Below are positions 1 to 10,068 of a stretch of 64,000 nt of DNA, in pieces; within the stretch, counting starts at the first letter, position 1; each line of letters opens with the position of its first letter. Origin of the DNA: Lingula anatina (Eukaryota; Brachiopoda; Lingulata; Lingulida; Lingulidae); assembly GCF_001039355.2 (NCBI RefSeq), contig NW_019774036.1, positions 73,311 through 137,310 on the forward strand, in the 5' to 3' direction. The notes under the pieces are model-generated. The model made no database searches. It was not told the DNA's origin and worked only from the letters and a program-made list of their open reading frames with translations. The translations under genes were made by a program, and so were the position numbers.

Positions 1-635
1 TACCTTTTTCGTCTCTGCTTTCAAAGATAATAGAACAGAAGAGCTTTTTTCCTTCGATCGCCTTTCAGCCGCCATGCTTTCTTCACCACGAGTTTAACTG
101 ATGAGCATGCGCACTTAATATTTCTCAGGTAGCTTCCGCATGGCGAACGGAGCCGAGATTTAATTACTGTACCCCGCAGGGACGACGTGTGGGGAGGCGT
201 GTGAGACTATTAAAAGATTAGGCGGTTTTTCTTTCATGTACGTCCGCCATTTTTAGGTCACCGGCTTTGTAAAGCCTGGCTTAATTCGTTGAGAATGCGC
301 TCTTATATACCTATTTTTTCACCTTTATAATTTATACAGAAAACTTATAAATACACACTTGATAGTATAAACACTTACATTATGATTTCTCCCTTTGAAC
401 TGTTACAATACACTATACTACGTTGGGAAATACGGTTAGCTGCAGGAGAGACCCTTCTTGTACGGATTCTTGTAGCGTTATGACCCAGTAGCATTCAAAT
501 AAGCGCGCTACTCACACAAGTAATGAAAAACTACTCATAACTGTTATAGCTAAAACAAGGAATCTGTACTTACACCTTGTTTATATAAAACAGGGAATCT
601 GGCACTTACAAGCAGCGATTGTCTCTGATAGGAAG

Positions 636-980
636 GTAGGTGTCTCACCTACATAGTATGAGATTTATAGCCTCTGATATATATAGGGTGCCCTGAAAAG
701 GGCATTTCGTGATTGGCACGATAGAGGCGTCTCGCCTGTCGAGGGAAGGGGGAGGGTGGACTGGTTGCAAAAAGCGCTTTTCGGTCAACAAGTGACCTTC
801 ATCAGCTGCAGAGTCCGAGATGAAAAAAAAAAAGAAAAATTCAGGGACGTAGGGGGTTGGTAAGCAAAGGTGTCTCGCCTTTGTTTAGTGAGTTTTCATC
901 AATGGTGTCTCGCCATTGTGAATGATACGAGCCATCTCGGCTTTATAGTATCATGCTTGATCACATGTGTCTCGCTTGTG
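636..980 (+). repeat. Array of small hairpins with a shared GUG-UCU-CGC tip
   Basis: Five hairpins with a UCU triloop lie at 636-652, 719-741, 865-883, 900-918 and 962-980. Their lower stems differ in sequence but remain paired. The pair next to the closing G-C is U-A in the first, C-G in the second and U.G in the last three, which is covariation. U.G pairs are only allowed in plus-strand RNA, so a plus-strand transcript is favoured. A 6-bp stem with a GAAA tetraloop (689-704) and a 7-bp stem at 922-954 sit in the same cluster. I do not recognise the family. Confidence 0.6.
758..816 (-). ncRNA. Candidate hammerhead ribozyme-like motif
   Basis: On the minus strand CTGATGA (805-799) is followed by a 5-bp stem GGTCA/TGACC and then GAAA (782-779), the order of the hammerhead core. 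A short helix III (AA/TT around GCGC) follows. Sequence before the core (CTGCA side, 806-810) pairs with sequence after it (766-770), and GGACT/AGTCC (758-762 with 812-816) closes an outer helix I, giving a type I layout. Two points weaken the call: an extra A separates CTGATGA from stem II, and the nucleotide at the cleavage position would be U. Penelope-like elements are known to carry such motifs. Activity is not implied. Confidence 0.35.
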
Positions 981-1227
981 TAAAGTAGGGTGGGTATCTA
1001 GAATCACCGTTCAGTCTAAGATGCTGTATCTTGTTAAGGAGTTCTCCTCCACAACAAAAAGGATACGGGCTGCACGGCATGCGTGTGAATGGCTCAAGAG
1101 TCGGAGGTCGACTGCTGAGGATTTGTCGAAACTGTGTCATATGCGAGAACGAGGCCGGGATATGATTGGTAGTTTTAGTTATGCGTTTTGATTGGCTGTT
1201 CTCGTGGTGCATCTTGATCCTATCTCC

Positions 1228-4023
1228 GCTTCAGGTAGGTTAATTGCGACAGACACGTCATCAGCAGACATACGGGTACTTTCGAAGATTTCAGTGACCG
1301 GTGAAATTAAATCAGAACCCATTCTACAGCTCTCCTTTGCAAAATTTGTCAGGCAGACAAGAGTGTCCGATTTGACAGAGGTAGGTCAGTTCAGATTAAA
1401 AGCGAATTTCTTATATCCATAGAAAACTGCCCTGTTTTTAAATCATACAAAAATGGGATCAAAATATATAAGAAATTTTGAAAACCATCGGTAGAGTTTC
1501 GTCAGGAGGTTAATTATTAATGTCTGTCCCGACAGCAGCTGCCGGCATCACTTTTACATGCTTAGAAATACCATGAAGATAAAGGAACGTAATTAAAGGA
1601 CAAATCAGAAACAATCAATAATGCAGTAGTTACACATACCAGTATTATAAGCTTTTCACAATAATCTTCTAAATGTTACAGAAAACAGATAAAGGGTATA
1701 CCAACTATTCACGTTTTACCCTTATCATTTTGATACATTTTTAAGGATGAGAACTTCATTTACTGATATTGTTAAATTAAATATAAAAGCTGGTTTCATA
1801 AGGTTGTAGCACAAAATGGTGTTTTTGTCACCCGTTTCAATCAACGAATATAATATTTTCGTTTTGTGTGAAATGAGCATGGTGTCCTGCTTGACACCTC
1901 GCGCGACTTCTTACCAATATTAAGATGGGGGGAGGAGGGCATGCCTGTCAAGACCCTTTTAATGGCAACTACACAATTTTTTTAACATCCCGTGAGCTTG
2001 GTTGAGTGTAGTTCAGTATGCTACGCGACTTCACTTCCCATATCTTTCTGATGCGAAGGAAGGAACTGCGCATGCGTACAGCTTCTTCCATACAAAAATG
2101 TTGAGCAGGGGGGTGGGGGGGTGGGGGGCATCCAGACGCCTGATCCGTATCTTACCCCAATAACATTCCACTAGTACGTATTCGCGCTAAGGTGAATCAA
2201 TGAACTGATTATGGATCCAAAAACATCTTGGGACTGGTTATTTATATTAAGGAATGAATCAGGAGCGGAGAGAAAAGCTGTACAATGTCAACTAATTTGA
2301 CAAGATGCACAGTTAATTCCAACTAGTAACAAAATGTCAGAGCAATTAAAGTATTAATAATAGATAAATCGACTATAGAGCAATAATAGAATCAATTTAG
2401 ACGACAATTCGACCTTTATTTGCATAACCCTTCTGTTCATCTCTTTGCTCTTTCCTACCCACATGATTTAATTAGAAGGTCGTTTCATTAAAAATTTGAT
2501 ATATTGTTTTTTAACATTTGCCATTATGAACCGGCACAATTTTTTTCCAGGAAAACGCGTTGCCAGGCAACCAAACACGACTTGTTTATCTTACTACCTG
2601 CATAAAGTTGGAGATTGGCTGGTCTAATATGCATCCTGATTACGGGTGACAGTGACGGGGACTCCTCTGTGTAAGGAATACGATTCCTCCAGCCGATATT
2701 CAATGCTTTTCCTTATAGTAGTATGTAACTGCTTTCCAACTTCTGTTTTGGTCCAAGCTTCAGGTTTTGTAGCAAATGCTCTCTTCTTGAGTTAATTAAA
2801 AGGCCTTTATTTCAAGAATGTGCTCAAGGTTAGGATTCCAAAATTTCTGAATTGCTTTCTTCCCAGGTTTGAACCCGTCCTGTGTTTCAAATCTTAAGAA
2901 GTATAGGGGTTAAGGATGTGTCTCGATTACGGTAAGTAATCTATTCTATAACATTTGATGTATTTTTTACAGTTCTAATGTTGTTCGGTAATGAATGTAA
3001 CAGTTCTAGTAGTGTTTTTTGAGAAGTCCATCAAAATGTCCTAAAAACATTTTTCATGAAAAGAGAAAAACATTATGTTCTAGGACAGATTAAGAACCGT
3101 AAGTGAGCGTTAAATGAGACAAACTTTCGCAGGGTAGATACCTGAATTTAGTAAATTTAAGTTAAAAAAAGTGTTACGTGACATAAAAATCGGTTAGAAA
3201 TTAGAGATATTTTAGAATTAAGTGTTACATGGAAATATTTCTAATTTTCCGGTAGGGAATGTGATGTTGGTTTGGGCTTGTGGATAAAGAAAGTTTTCAT
3301 TGAATTTATTGTCGGGGTGTCATGATAAATTATTCCGCACCAATCGGACAAATTAACCTACGTTAGAGCCATCAAAATGTGTAACAAAAACATTACCGGC
3401 ATATCTTAATAAAACAAAACAAAAACACGTGGATTGATATGGCAGAAACGATGCCAATGTGATATTGCCTAAACGGTTATGCCAAACAAATTTAAAATAA
3501 GTTGTGCGATTTATATATAAATGCTTGTAAATAATTTATTATTTTACCTTGTCTTTGATCGTGATTTTTATGTATTTTGATTTGACGCGAGAGTACTGGT
3601 ATAATGGTAACAGATACCGTCACACCAAAGAAGGTTGGGTCAATTGTAATACTTAGTATTAACAATCGACACAAACATAAAAAGAGCATGCCACAAGTCC
3701 AAAAAATAAGAGAGACTCGAGCTTACGTGACAGATCCATATCCGCACGTCTCTACTGGGGCGACATTACCTGCTAATTAACAATCTACAGTGGATTTTGG
3801 CAGATGTCATATAATTACTATCATTGCAATACATGCCAGGTTATATAAAAAGGCAATATTGATATACTAAAAAATCATTTGGAAGTAGTGTGACATTCAA
3901 TTTTACTATGACATTCTTTAATGTCAAATTACCACAGTAGTATCACACAAAATTTCAAAATCACCGAATGAAATATTTTTCAAATTCTTCAACCTTGGAA
4001 CAAGGCTTTTTACCCAATCGGAA
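1228..4023. other. Inter-gene spacer of the EF-hand array (leftmost)
   Basis: No gene is visible. The segment matches, block by block, the DNA that lies upstream of the other EF-hand loci and reaches to the next 3' UTR exon. The gene it once served, further left, has been replaced by the edge insertion. Recognisable blocks are the conserved promoter-proximal motif near 1240-1290 (CACGTCATCAGCAGACATAC), a G-run tract at 2107-2128 that could form a quadruplex, and a block near 2640-2750 that recurs at 6.2, 12.9, 19.3, 24.0 and 41.65 kb. The minus-strand acceptor of a 3' UTR exon ends it at 4023. Confidence 0.6.
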
Positions 4024-4415
4024 CTGAAATGAAAAAAATAGAAGTAGAACCTCATTTTCTATTTGCGGTACTTGAATAGAAATCGGATATCAACTCAAGA
4101 CAGGAAACTACAATAAGACAAACTAACCATTGCTAAGGATGATAAAAATTGAATGATTTACACAAAGAAAATACCACTTTTTGTCATCATACTTTTAGGA
4201 AAAGTAGAACTCGCGAATATATCAAAAACTTCATTTTTCACTTGTCCGTTTTCTTCAAATGGAGCTATATTTTGAGAATCAGTGTAAACAAATGTAATTA
4301 AGCAATAAAGTAATTGAGCAACTGATATCTTATAGAAATAATTTCATTTTAAAACTTACTTGATATGAATGTTTACACCAGCGATGTCTATCAGTAGAGA
4401 TCTCCGACTAAAATG
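4024..4415 (-). pseudogene. Gutted EF-hand locus: first exon and start codon only
   Basis: The non-coding first exon is present, with its donor at 4358-4359 (GTAAGT on the minus strand), followed by intron 1. The start of the signal-peptide exon is at 4055 (ATG, then codons for R-F-Y). Right after these codons the sequence becomes the polypyrimidine tract and acceptor of the 3' UTR exon (minus strand, ending at 4024). All four EF-hand exons and the stop exon are missing. A single deletion from inside the signal-peptide exon to the last intron explains it. The promoter may still be functional, but no EF-hand protein can be made. Confidence 0.7.
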
Positions 4416-4520
4416 ACAAACGCAAGCACTTCAAAGAGGTTCATTGCGACAGACACGTCATCAGGAGATATGCTGGCACTTCTGAAGTACACAGCGACGG
4501 GTGAAATTAAATCGGAACTC
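4360..4520 (-). promoter_or_regulatory. Non-coding first exon and promoter-proximal region of the gutted locus
   Basis: The exon ends at 4360 before a GTAAGT donor and contains the block GGTGTAAACATTCATATCAA that recurs at every locus. Upstream, the minus strand carries GATGACGTGTCTGTCGC (near 4450), a CRE-like half-site found in nearly all copies. Its position just 5' of the transcribed exon suggests a regulatory site; that is inference from conservation among copies. Confidence 0.5.
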
Positions 4521-4819
4521 CTTCAACAGCGCTTCTTTAAAAATGTGTGAGGCAGACAAGAGTGTCCGATTTGAAAGAGGTAGGTAAGTTCAGATTTAAC
4601 GCGATTTTCTTGCTTATATCCATAGAAAACTGCCATGTTTAAATCAAACCAAATGGAGTCAAAATATATAAAAAAAATTACGAAAACCACTGGTAAGGTT
4701 TCGTCAGAAGGTTATTAATGTCTACCCCGACAGCTACAAGCATTACTTTTACATGTTAAGATATAGCATGAAGACTAAGGACCAGAAACAATCAAAATAC
4801 AGTAGTTTCACATACCAGT

Positions 4820-5250
4820 ATAACCTTGAAACGAACCTTTTCATAATATGAATGTCCTAGCCTCATATAATTTTTGTATGCTTATTTCAAGCGTGGGCTC
4901 GTATAATAGGACATTAAGTTTTCGACTTAACCCTCCGAAACAACGCCCTTCTCCGTTCTCCGTCTCTCTCAATCCTCTTCTCCTCTCCTCTCCCCCTCTT
5001 CCTTCCTCGGGTATCAATTATGATCACTCATATACTTATTTCTTATCTTACGCGATTCTAATGCTATACTATTGCGCGATGCACGTCAACCTTAATTACT
5101 TATACTTGTATAATTCTAATTAATTAATTAAAATTTCTTTACCTTGGCGTTATACAAAGAGGCCGCCACGTTACTCGGGAACTATTGGACCACAACTCAT
5201 ATGACCTCATAAGATATCTTTTGATCTTTGTGTTGGACACGACAACCTGT
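4820..5250. mobile_element. Unclassified insertion in the spacer
   Basis: The other units run directly from a block like that at 4800-4820 into the block at 5250 (compare 1640-1680 and 11995-12045). Here about 430 bp intervene, including a strong pyrimidine tract (4930-5015) and a short inverted repeat AATGTCCTA (4851-4859) with TAGGACATT (907-915 of the same kilobase). No protein and no clear terminal repeats were found. A short open frame at 4848-5123 looks accidental. Confidence 0.4.
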
Positions 5251-5420
5251 TTTCACAATAATCATTTAAATGTTACAGAAAACAGATAAAGGGTATATAC
5301 CATCAATACGCGTTTTACCCTTATCATTTTGATATATTGTCAAGGATAAGAAATTCATTATACTCGTATTGTAAGATTAAAAATAAAAGCCAGTTTCATA
5401 AAGTTGCAGCACAAAATGAT

Positions 5421-5466
5421 GGGGCGGCTTTTTGGCATCCCTACGACCACAATAACTACAACAATG
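5421..5466 (-). pseudogene. Orphan shard of an EF-hand exon 2
   Basis: These 46 bp match the acceptor and first codons of exon 2 of the EF1 gene (9424-9470), encoding Y-C-G-R-R-D-A-K-K-P-P with the preceding GTTGTAG acceptor. They replace the sequence normally found here (compare 1822-1862). Nothing else of the gene is nearby. It is probably a patch copied in by gene conversion or repair. Confidence 0.6.
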
Positions 5467-5753
5467 AGCATGGTGTCCTGCTTGAAACCTCGAACGATTT
5501 TTTACCAATGTTGAGATTGGGGGAGGGGGTATCCTCCCGGAGGCATGCCTTCAAGTCCTTTTCAATGGCAAGTACACGGTCTTTTTCAACATCTCGTGAG
5601 CTTAGTTGTGTGGAGGGACGGAGAGGGGGGTTGCATCCAAACGCCTGATCCATATATTACCCCAGTAACATTCTACTAATACGTATACGAGCCAAGGTGA
5701 ATCAATATACTGACTATGGATCCACTGACATCTTGGGATTGGTTACTTAATAT

Positions 5754-5877
5754 CAGGGGAGGATCCAGAGATATTTTCTGACAGTCTTCCAAATTATCTT
5801 TGTTGATCCATCCTCCATTTTTGACCGTCTTCTGGCAGAAAAAATTAGATACCCAGAAGATGGCCTAAATCCGCCCG
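5754..5877. mobile_element. Short hAT-like MITE
   Basis: About 124 bp interrupt a block that is continuous in the other units (compare 2240 and 12580). The left end reads CAGGGGAGGATCCAG and the reverse complement of the right end reads CGGGCGGATTTAGG, similar to terminal repeats of many animal hAT elements. Degenerate AT-rich flanks could be the 8-bp target duplication. It is non-coding. Confidence 0.4.
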
Positions 5878-6367
5878 TTTATAATAAGGAATGAATCAGG
5901 AGAGGAGAGGAAAGTTCCACATTGTCAACTTATATGACAAGATGCACAGTTTATTCTAACTTGTCACAAAATAGCAGAGCCGTAGAATCGATCTAGACGT
6001 GAATTTGAACCATGTTTGCGTAATCCTTCTGTTCATCTCCTTGCGCTTCCCTACCCGCATGATTTATGAGGCCGTCGTTTCATTAGCACTTTGATATGGC
6101 TCTCTTTGACATTTATCATTTTGCACCGGCACAACATTATTCCAGGAAAACGAGTTGCCAGGCACTTGTTTTTCTTACTATACTACCTGTATAAGCTTGG
6201 AAATTGGCTGGTCTATACGCAGCCTTATTACGGGCGACAGTGATGGGGACTCCTCTGTACAAGGAATACGATTCCTCCAGCTGATATTCAATGCTCTTCC
6301 TTATAGTAGTATGAAACTGCTTTCCGTGAGGATTCTTTTGTCTATAGCTACTTATATTTGTCTGATC

Positions 6368-6432
6368 TTAGCTTTTCACTAACCCCTTTCATGCCGCACT
6401 ACCTTACATGAAAGGGGTTAGTGAAAAGCTAA
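6368..6432. repeat. Perfect 26-bp inverted repeat with 13-nt loop
   Basis: The arms 6368-6393 and 6407-6432 are exact reverse complements separated by 13 nt. The structure lies immediately before the Penelope-like remnant and is absent from the other array units, so it probably arrived with that element or formed at its insertion. Confidence 0.8.
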
Positions 6433-6437
6433 AAAGA

Positions 6438-6801
6438 GCATTCAGAAAAAGGAATGTAGTTTTACACCATAAGGCAGGACAGACTTTGAGAGGCATCCTA
6501 GTATCCCCAAAGGACAAATAAGACCCAGGAGAACAGTGTGGAGTTGTATAACAGTGTGAATGTCAGGTGTGTAGAGAAAAATACATAGGAGAGACAGGAC
6601 GTTCCTTAACAGAAAGAATCACTGAAAATCAAAAGTCCATCAAAAAACGTGATTAAAAATCTGCCTTCAGCCAACACTAGGAACAGACAGGGCATTGTAT
6701 AACNGATCATATCCCCCATGTCTGTTGACCTGGATTTTCATTCCAGGTGAAATGACCCTAGTCATTTACTCCCTGATGATGGTTACTGACAGCCATAGAA
6801 A
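6438..6801 (+). mobile_element. Penelope-like element remnant, GIY-YIG endonuclease region
   Basis: One reading frame from 6438 shows the sequence order typical of the end of a Penelope-like [18 protein letters not shown], a C-x-C-x2-C cluster, then the GIY-YIG motif block K-Y-I-G-E-T-G-R-S-L and E-Q-T-G-H-C-I-T-D-H. At least five in-frame stops break it, so it is dead. About 35 bp after the frame fades, CTGATGA (6773) and GAAA (6798) form a degenerate hammerhead-like motif, as known for this element class. The reverse transcriptase part is missing. A single undetermined base lies at 6704. Confidence 0.7.
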
Positions 6802-6899
6802 TATTGGAGATAATACCTACATATTTTAGAAGCTCTTGATAAAAAGAAAAACAATAATTTAAATTGATACATACAGAGCTAATGAAACTCTTCTCTCAT

Positions 6900-8047
6900 T
6901 TGTATTTTTTGTATTTTTTACAGTTCTAATGTTGTTCTGCAATGAATGTAACAGAGTATTTTTTGAGAAGTCCATCAGAATGTCCTAGAACAGATTAAGA
7001 ACATTTTTATTAAAGAGAAAAACATTATGTTCTAGGACAGATTAAGAACCGTAAGTGAGCGTTAAATGAGACAAATTTTCGCAGGGGACATACCTGAATT
7101 TAGTAAATTTAAGTTTAAAGAAGTGTTACGTGACATAAAAATCGGTTAGAAATTAGAGATATCTTAGAATTAAGTGTTACACGGAAATATTTCTAATTTT
7201 GCGGTAGGGAATGTGATGTTTGTTAGGGCTTGTGGATAAAGAAAGTTTTCATTGAATTTATTGTCGGGATGTCATGATAAATTATTCCGCACCAATCGGA
7301 CATATTAACCTACGTTAGAGCCATCAAAATGTGTTGCAAAAACATTACCGGCATATCTTAATAAAACAAAACAAAAACACGTGGATTGATATGGCAAGTT
7401 CAACGATGCCAATGTGATATTGCCTAGTTCCATTGGGATCGGTTATATAATTATATATTTATGAGAATATTTTGAATTCGGTTATGCCAAACAAATTTAA
7501 AAATAAGTTGTGCGATTTGTATATAAATGCTTGTAAATAAATTATTACTTTACCTGATCTTTGATCGTGATTTTTATGTATTTTGATTTGACGCGAGAGT
7601 ATACTGGTATAATGGTAACAGATACCGTCACACCAAAGAAGGTTGGGTCAATTGTAATAATTAGTATAAACAATCGACTCAAACATAAAAAGAGCATGCC
7701 ACAAGTCCAAAAAATAAGAGAGACTCGAGCTTACGTGACAGTTCCATATCCGCACGTCTCTACTTGGGCGACGTTACCAGCTCATTAACAATCTACAGTG
7801 AATTTTGGCAGATGTCATTTTAACGGGGCATATAATTGCTATCATTGCAATACATGTTGCCAGGTAATATAAAAAGGCAATATTGATATACTAAAAAATC
7901 ATTTGGAAGTACTGTGATATTCAATTTTACTATGACATTCTTTAATGTCAAATTACCACAGTAGTACCACACAAAATTTCAAAATCACCGAATAAAATAT
8001 TTTTCAAATTCTTCAACCTTGGAACAAGGCTTTTTACCCAATCGAAA
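6900..8047. other. Spacer and 3' UTR exon region of EF1
   Basis: This is unit sequence closely matching 2950-4023, without a protein. The minus-strand acceptor of the EF1 3' UTR exon is at 8048-8050 (TTTTTTCCATTTCAG), so the transcript probably continues below 8047. No clear AATAAA was found for this copy. Confidence 0.5.
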
Positions 8048-8396
8048 CTGAAATGGAAAAAATAAACGAAATCAAACATGTCTATAGTTTATCCATTTCC
8101 GGACCATCTCGATATTATATGTAGAGTTCATGACCAGATAAATCGACTTGCAGAACTCCATTTTTTTCGTTTAAAAGGTTATTATGCAATAATCTTCTGA
8201 TATATTGCCAAGTGTAATAGGTATCTTTCACTATTTACCATACTGGATATTTAACTGAGAAACAATTTTACCTGACAAACCGCGTGAGTAATTATTCTAA
8301 TACATATGTAAGCATACTGTATATTGCATGCCTGCCTATATTCCATGTATTGTATGGTAAAACTTACCATTTATGATAAATATTGTGGGTAGCTTT

Positions 8397-9702
8397 TTAC
8401 TCCAGTTCAGGGTCGTACTTTTTCAAAATCTGCAATTGATTGAATATTTTAGGTGTCACATCAAATACGGATAGAATTTCCTTGCAAGAAATGACTGATG
8501 AATATTAAGAGAAAAAAATATCAGAAATTTCTGTTTTTATTTCACTGAGACATTCCTTAACATTTTTAAGTGAGGTATGTAATTCCTACTGCATGTACCT
8601 CCAAGAACAAATAAGCACATTTTACTAATCGCGGTGTTCAATATGAATTTTCTCAAACAAAAATTGTTATAGTCTACAGAATAATGAAAACATTGGTATA
8701 ATCAAACATAGCCTACCATTGCACATGCTTCAATACATTCCTCGTCGCTTACGAATCCATCACCTGAATTAGAAAACATACTTTGAAAACATCACTTTGA
8801 ATTAGAAAACATTACATTGTGACGTTACCATAGCAACCCAGAGTATGTACATGTAACATAACGCATTTGCTCCGTTTCAGAAAAATATTAATTTGAGATT
8901 CGCTCTTAACTCTAAAGATTAAAGCACGCTTACCATCGATATCCAGTGAGACTATCTGGTCTATATCAGCCATGGTTAAAACCCCATCGTTACTGAAATC
9001 ACCCAGTTGGAAGAGCGCATGGATCCACGTTATTTTTAGAACAGAACTGGCTTTCATGAAATATCTCACATATTCACTTGCCGTGACTTCATCATTATCT
9101 GAAAAAAAATGACAGGCATTGTCAATAATATGTTTCTGATTCGCATTAATTTATGAAGTCTATGTTCGGATGTACTACATAGGATAGCACAGAATGGACA
9201 GTTTTGTACAAAACGTTTGCATGTTATCTGGAGATAACCATATACTACTTTTACGAAACATTTAGTATATTTTATATTACTTTTAACCATCGTCAACACA
9301 AAATACGTCCTTAAACCTACGGTCGGTGTCAGCGGCATCCAAAAATGCGGCCCATTCCAGTTTGCCGATCATTCCGTCTTTGTTGGAGTCAATGATATTG
9401 TAAAGCAATGTTCCTATTTCCATTGCTGTGGGGGGCGGTTTTTTGGCATCCCTACGACCACAATAACTACAACAATGTGAAACAGCTCTGTTGAAAAGTA
9501 TCTCTGACTACATAATGTGTTCTTCAGTACGCAGGGAAAGTCAAAAGAAAATATATGAAACAGACAAAAACCAATACAACACGACCATTTTGGTGTTTAA
9601 CCGGATGTTTCAGTTTGAAATTGTCGGCCATATGTCATACATAGTTGGAAACAGTTGATTGCAACGGCTTTCACGGGGCACTGAACGATGGTTTACAATT
9701 AA

Positions 9703-9744
<42 letters not shown>

Positions 9745-9827
9745 GATTCCAAAACGTGCGCGGGTGCTTACATGTTTGTTGCCATGGAGACAAGACACAG
9801 GCCCACGATCATCAAGTGGAACACCAT
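8397..9827 (-). CDS. EF1: secreted four-EF-hand calcium-binding protein
   Basis: The coding exons are 9827-9772 (signal peptide), 9466-9321, 9098-8934, 8763-8717 and 8429-8397, giving 148 residues. All junctions use GT/AG and the phases match the other loci. The leader MVFHLMIVGLCLVSMATN is hydrophobic. The calcium loops are DSNKDGMIGKLE (45-56), a split loop D-T-D-H-N-D-E-V-T-A-S-E (65-76), DFSNDGVLTMAD (101-112) and a split loop D-I-D-G-D-G-F-V-S-D-E-E (120-131). Loops 1, 3 and 4 look able to bind calcium. Cysteines are at 21, 132 and 136, but position 41 is Tyr instead of the usual Cys, so one disulfide partner may be lost. It resembles EF7 more than its neighbours. A 1.4-kb inverted-repeat element sits in intron 1. 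The exact role is unknown. Confidence 0.85.
9705..9746. repeat. (GA)n microsatellite in the second intron of EF1
   Basis: It lies just downstream, in transcript sense, of the signal-peptide exon donor, where it reads as (CT)n. The same position holds a (CT)n tract in nearly every locus. Confidence 0.9.
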
Positions 9828-9930
9828 TTTCTATTTGCGGTACTTCAATAGAAATAAGATATCAACTCAACATGAACACTACAATAAGACAAACTAACCA
9901 TTGCTAGGGATGATAAAAATTGAATGATAT

Positions 9931-9935
9931 GCGCG

Positions 9936-9966
<31 letters not shown>

Positions 9967-9968
9967 AG
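9931..9968. repeat. (GC)n(AC)n alternating purine-pyrimidine tract
   Basis: A GC run changes into an AC run, 38 bp in all, in the first intron of EF1. Such tracts are prone to left-handed DNA. Confidence 0.9.
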
Positions 9969-10068
9969 ATTTATCACTTTTGTCATCATACTTATAGGAA
10001 AAGTAGAACTCGCGAATATATCAAAAACTTCATTTTTCACTTGTCCGTTTTCTTCAAATTGAGCTATA

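Larger units (their letters stand above)
1..1227. mobile_element. Unassigned insertion at the left edge, with structured repeats
   Basis: This stretch has no counterpart in the repeating units of the array. Sequence shared with the upstream flank of the other loci begins abruptly near 1227 (compare 45801 onward). It therefore looks like the end of a transposable element or another foreign segment that replaced an array gene. It contains a cluster of hairpins (636-980), a hammerhead-like fold on the minus strand (758-816) and an A-rich run at 823-839. Short open frames at 961-1422 match no family I know. The left end is outside the window, so the type of element cannot be settled. Confidence 0.5.

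Noticed and set aside
689-704. Histone mRNA 3' stem-loop on the minus strand (TGCCCTTTTCAGGGCA followed by ACCC)
   Set aside because: The first stem pair is not G-C, no histone ORF lies upstream on that strand, and the hairpin belongs to a cluster better read on the plus strand.
967-1422. Two consecutive plus-strand open frames
   Set aside because: The second crosses the border between the edge insertion and array spacer, and neither shows a recognisable domain.
4848-5123. 91-codon plus-strand frame
   Set aside because: It runs through a pyrimidine tract inside an insertion, has no homologous frame elsewhere and no splice or start context.
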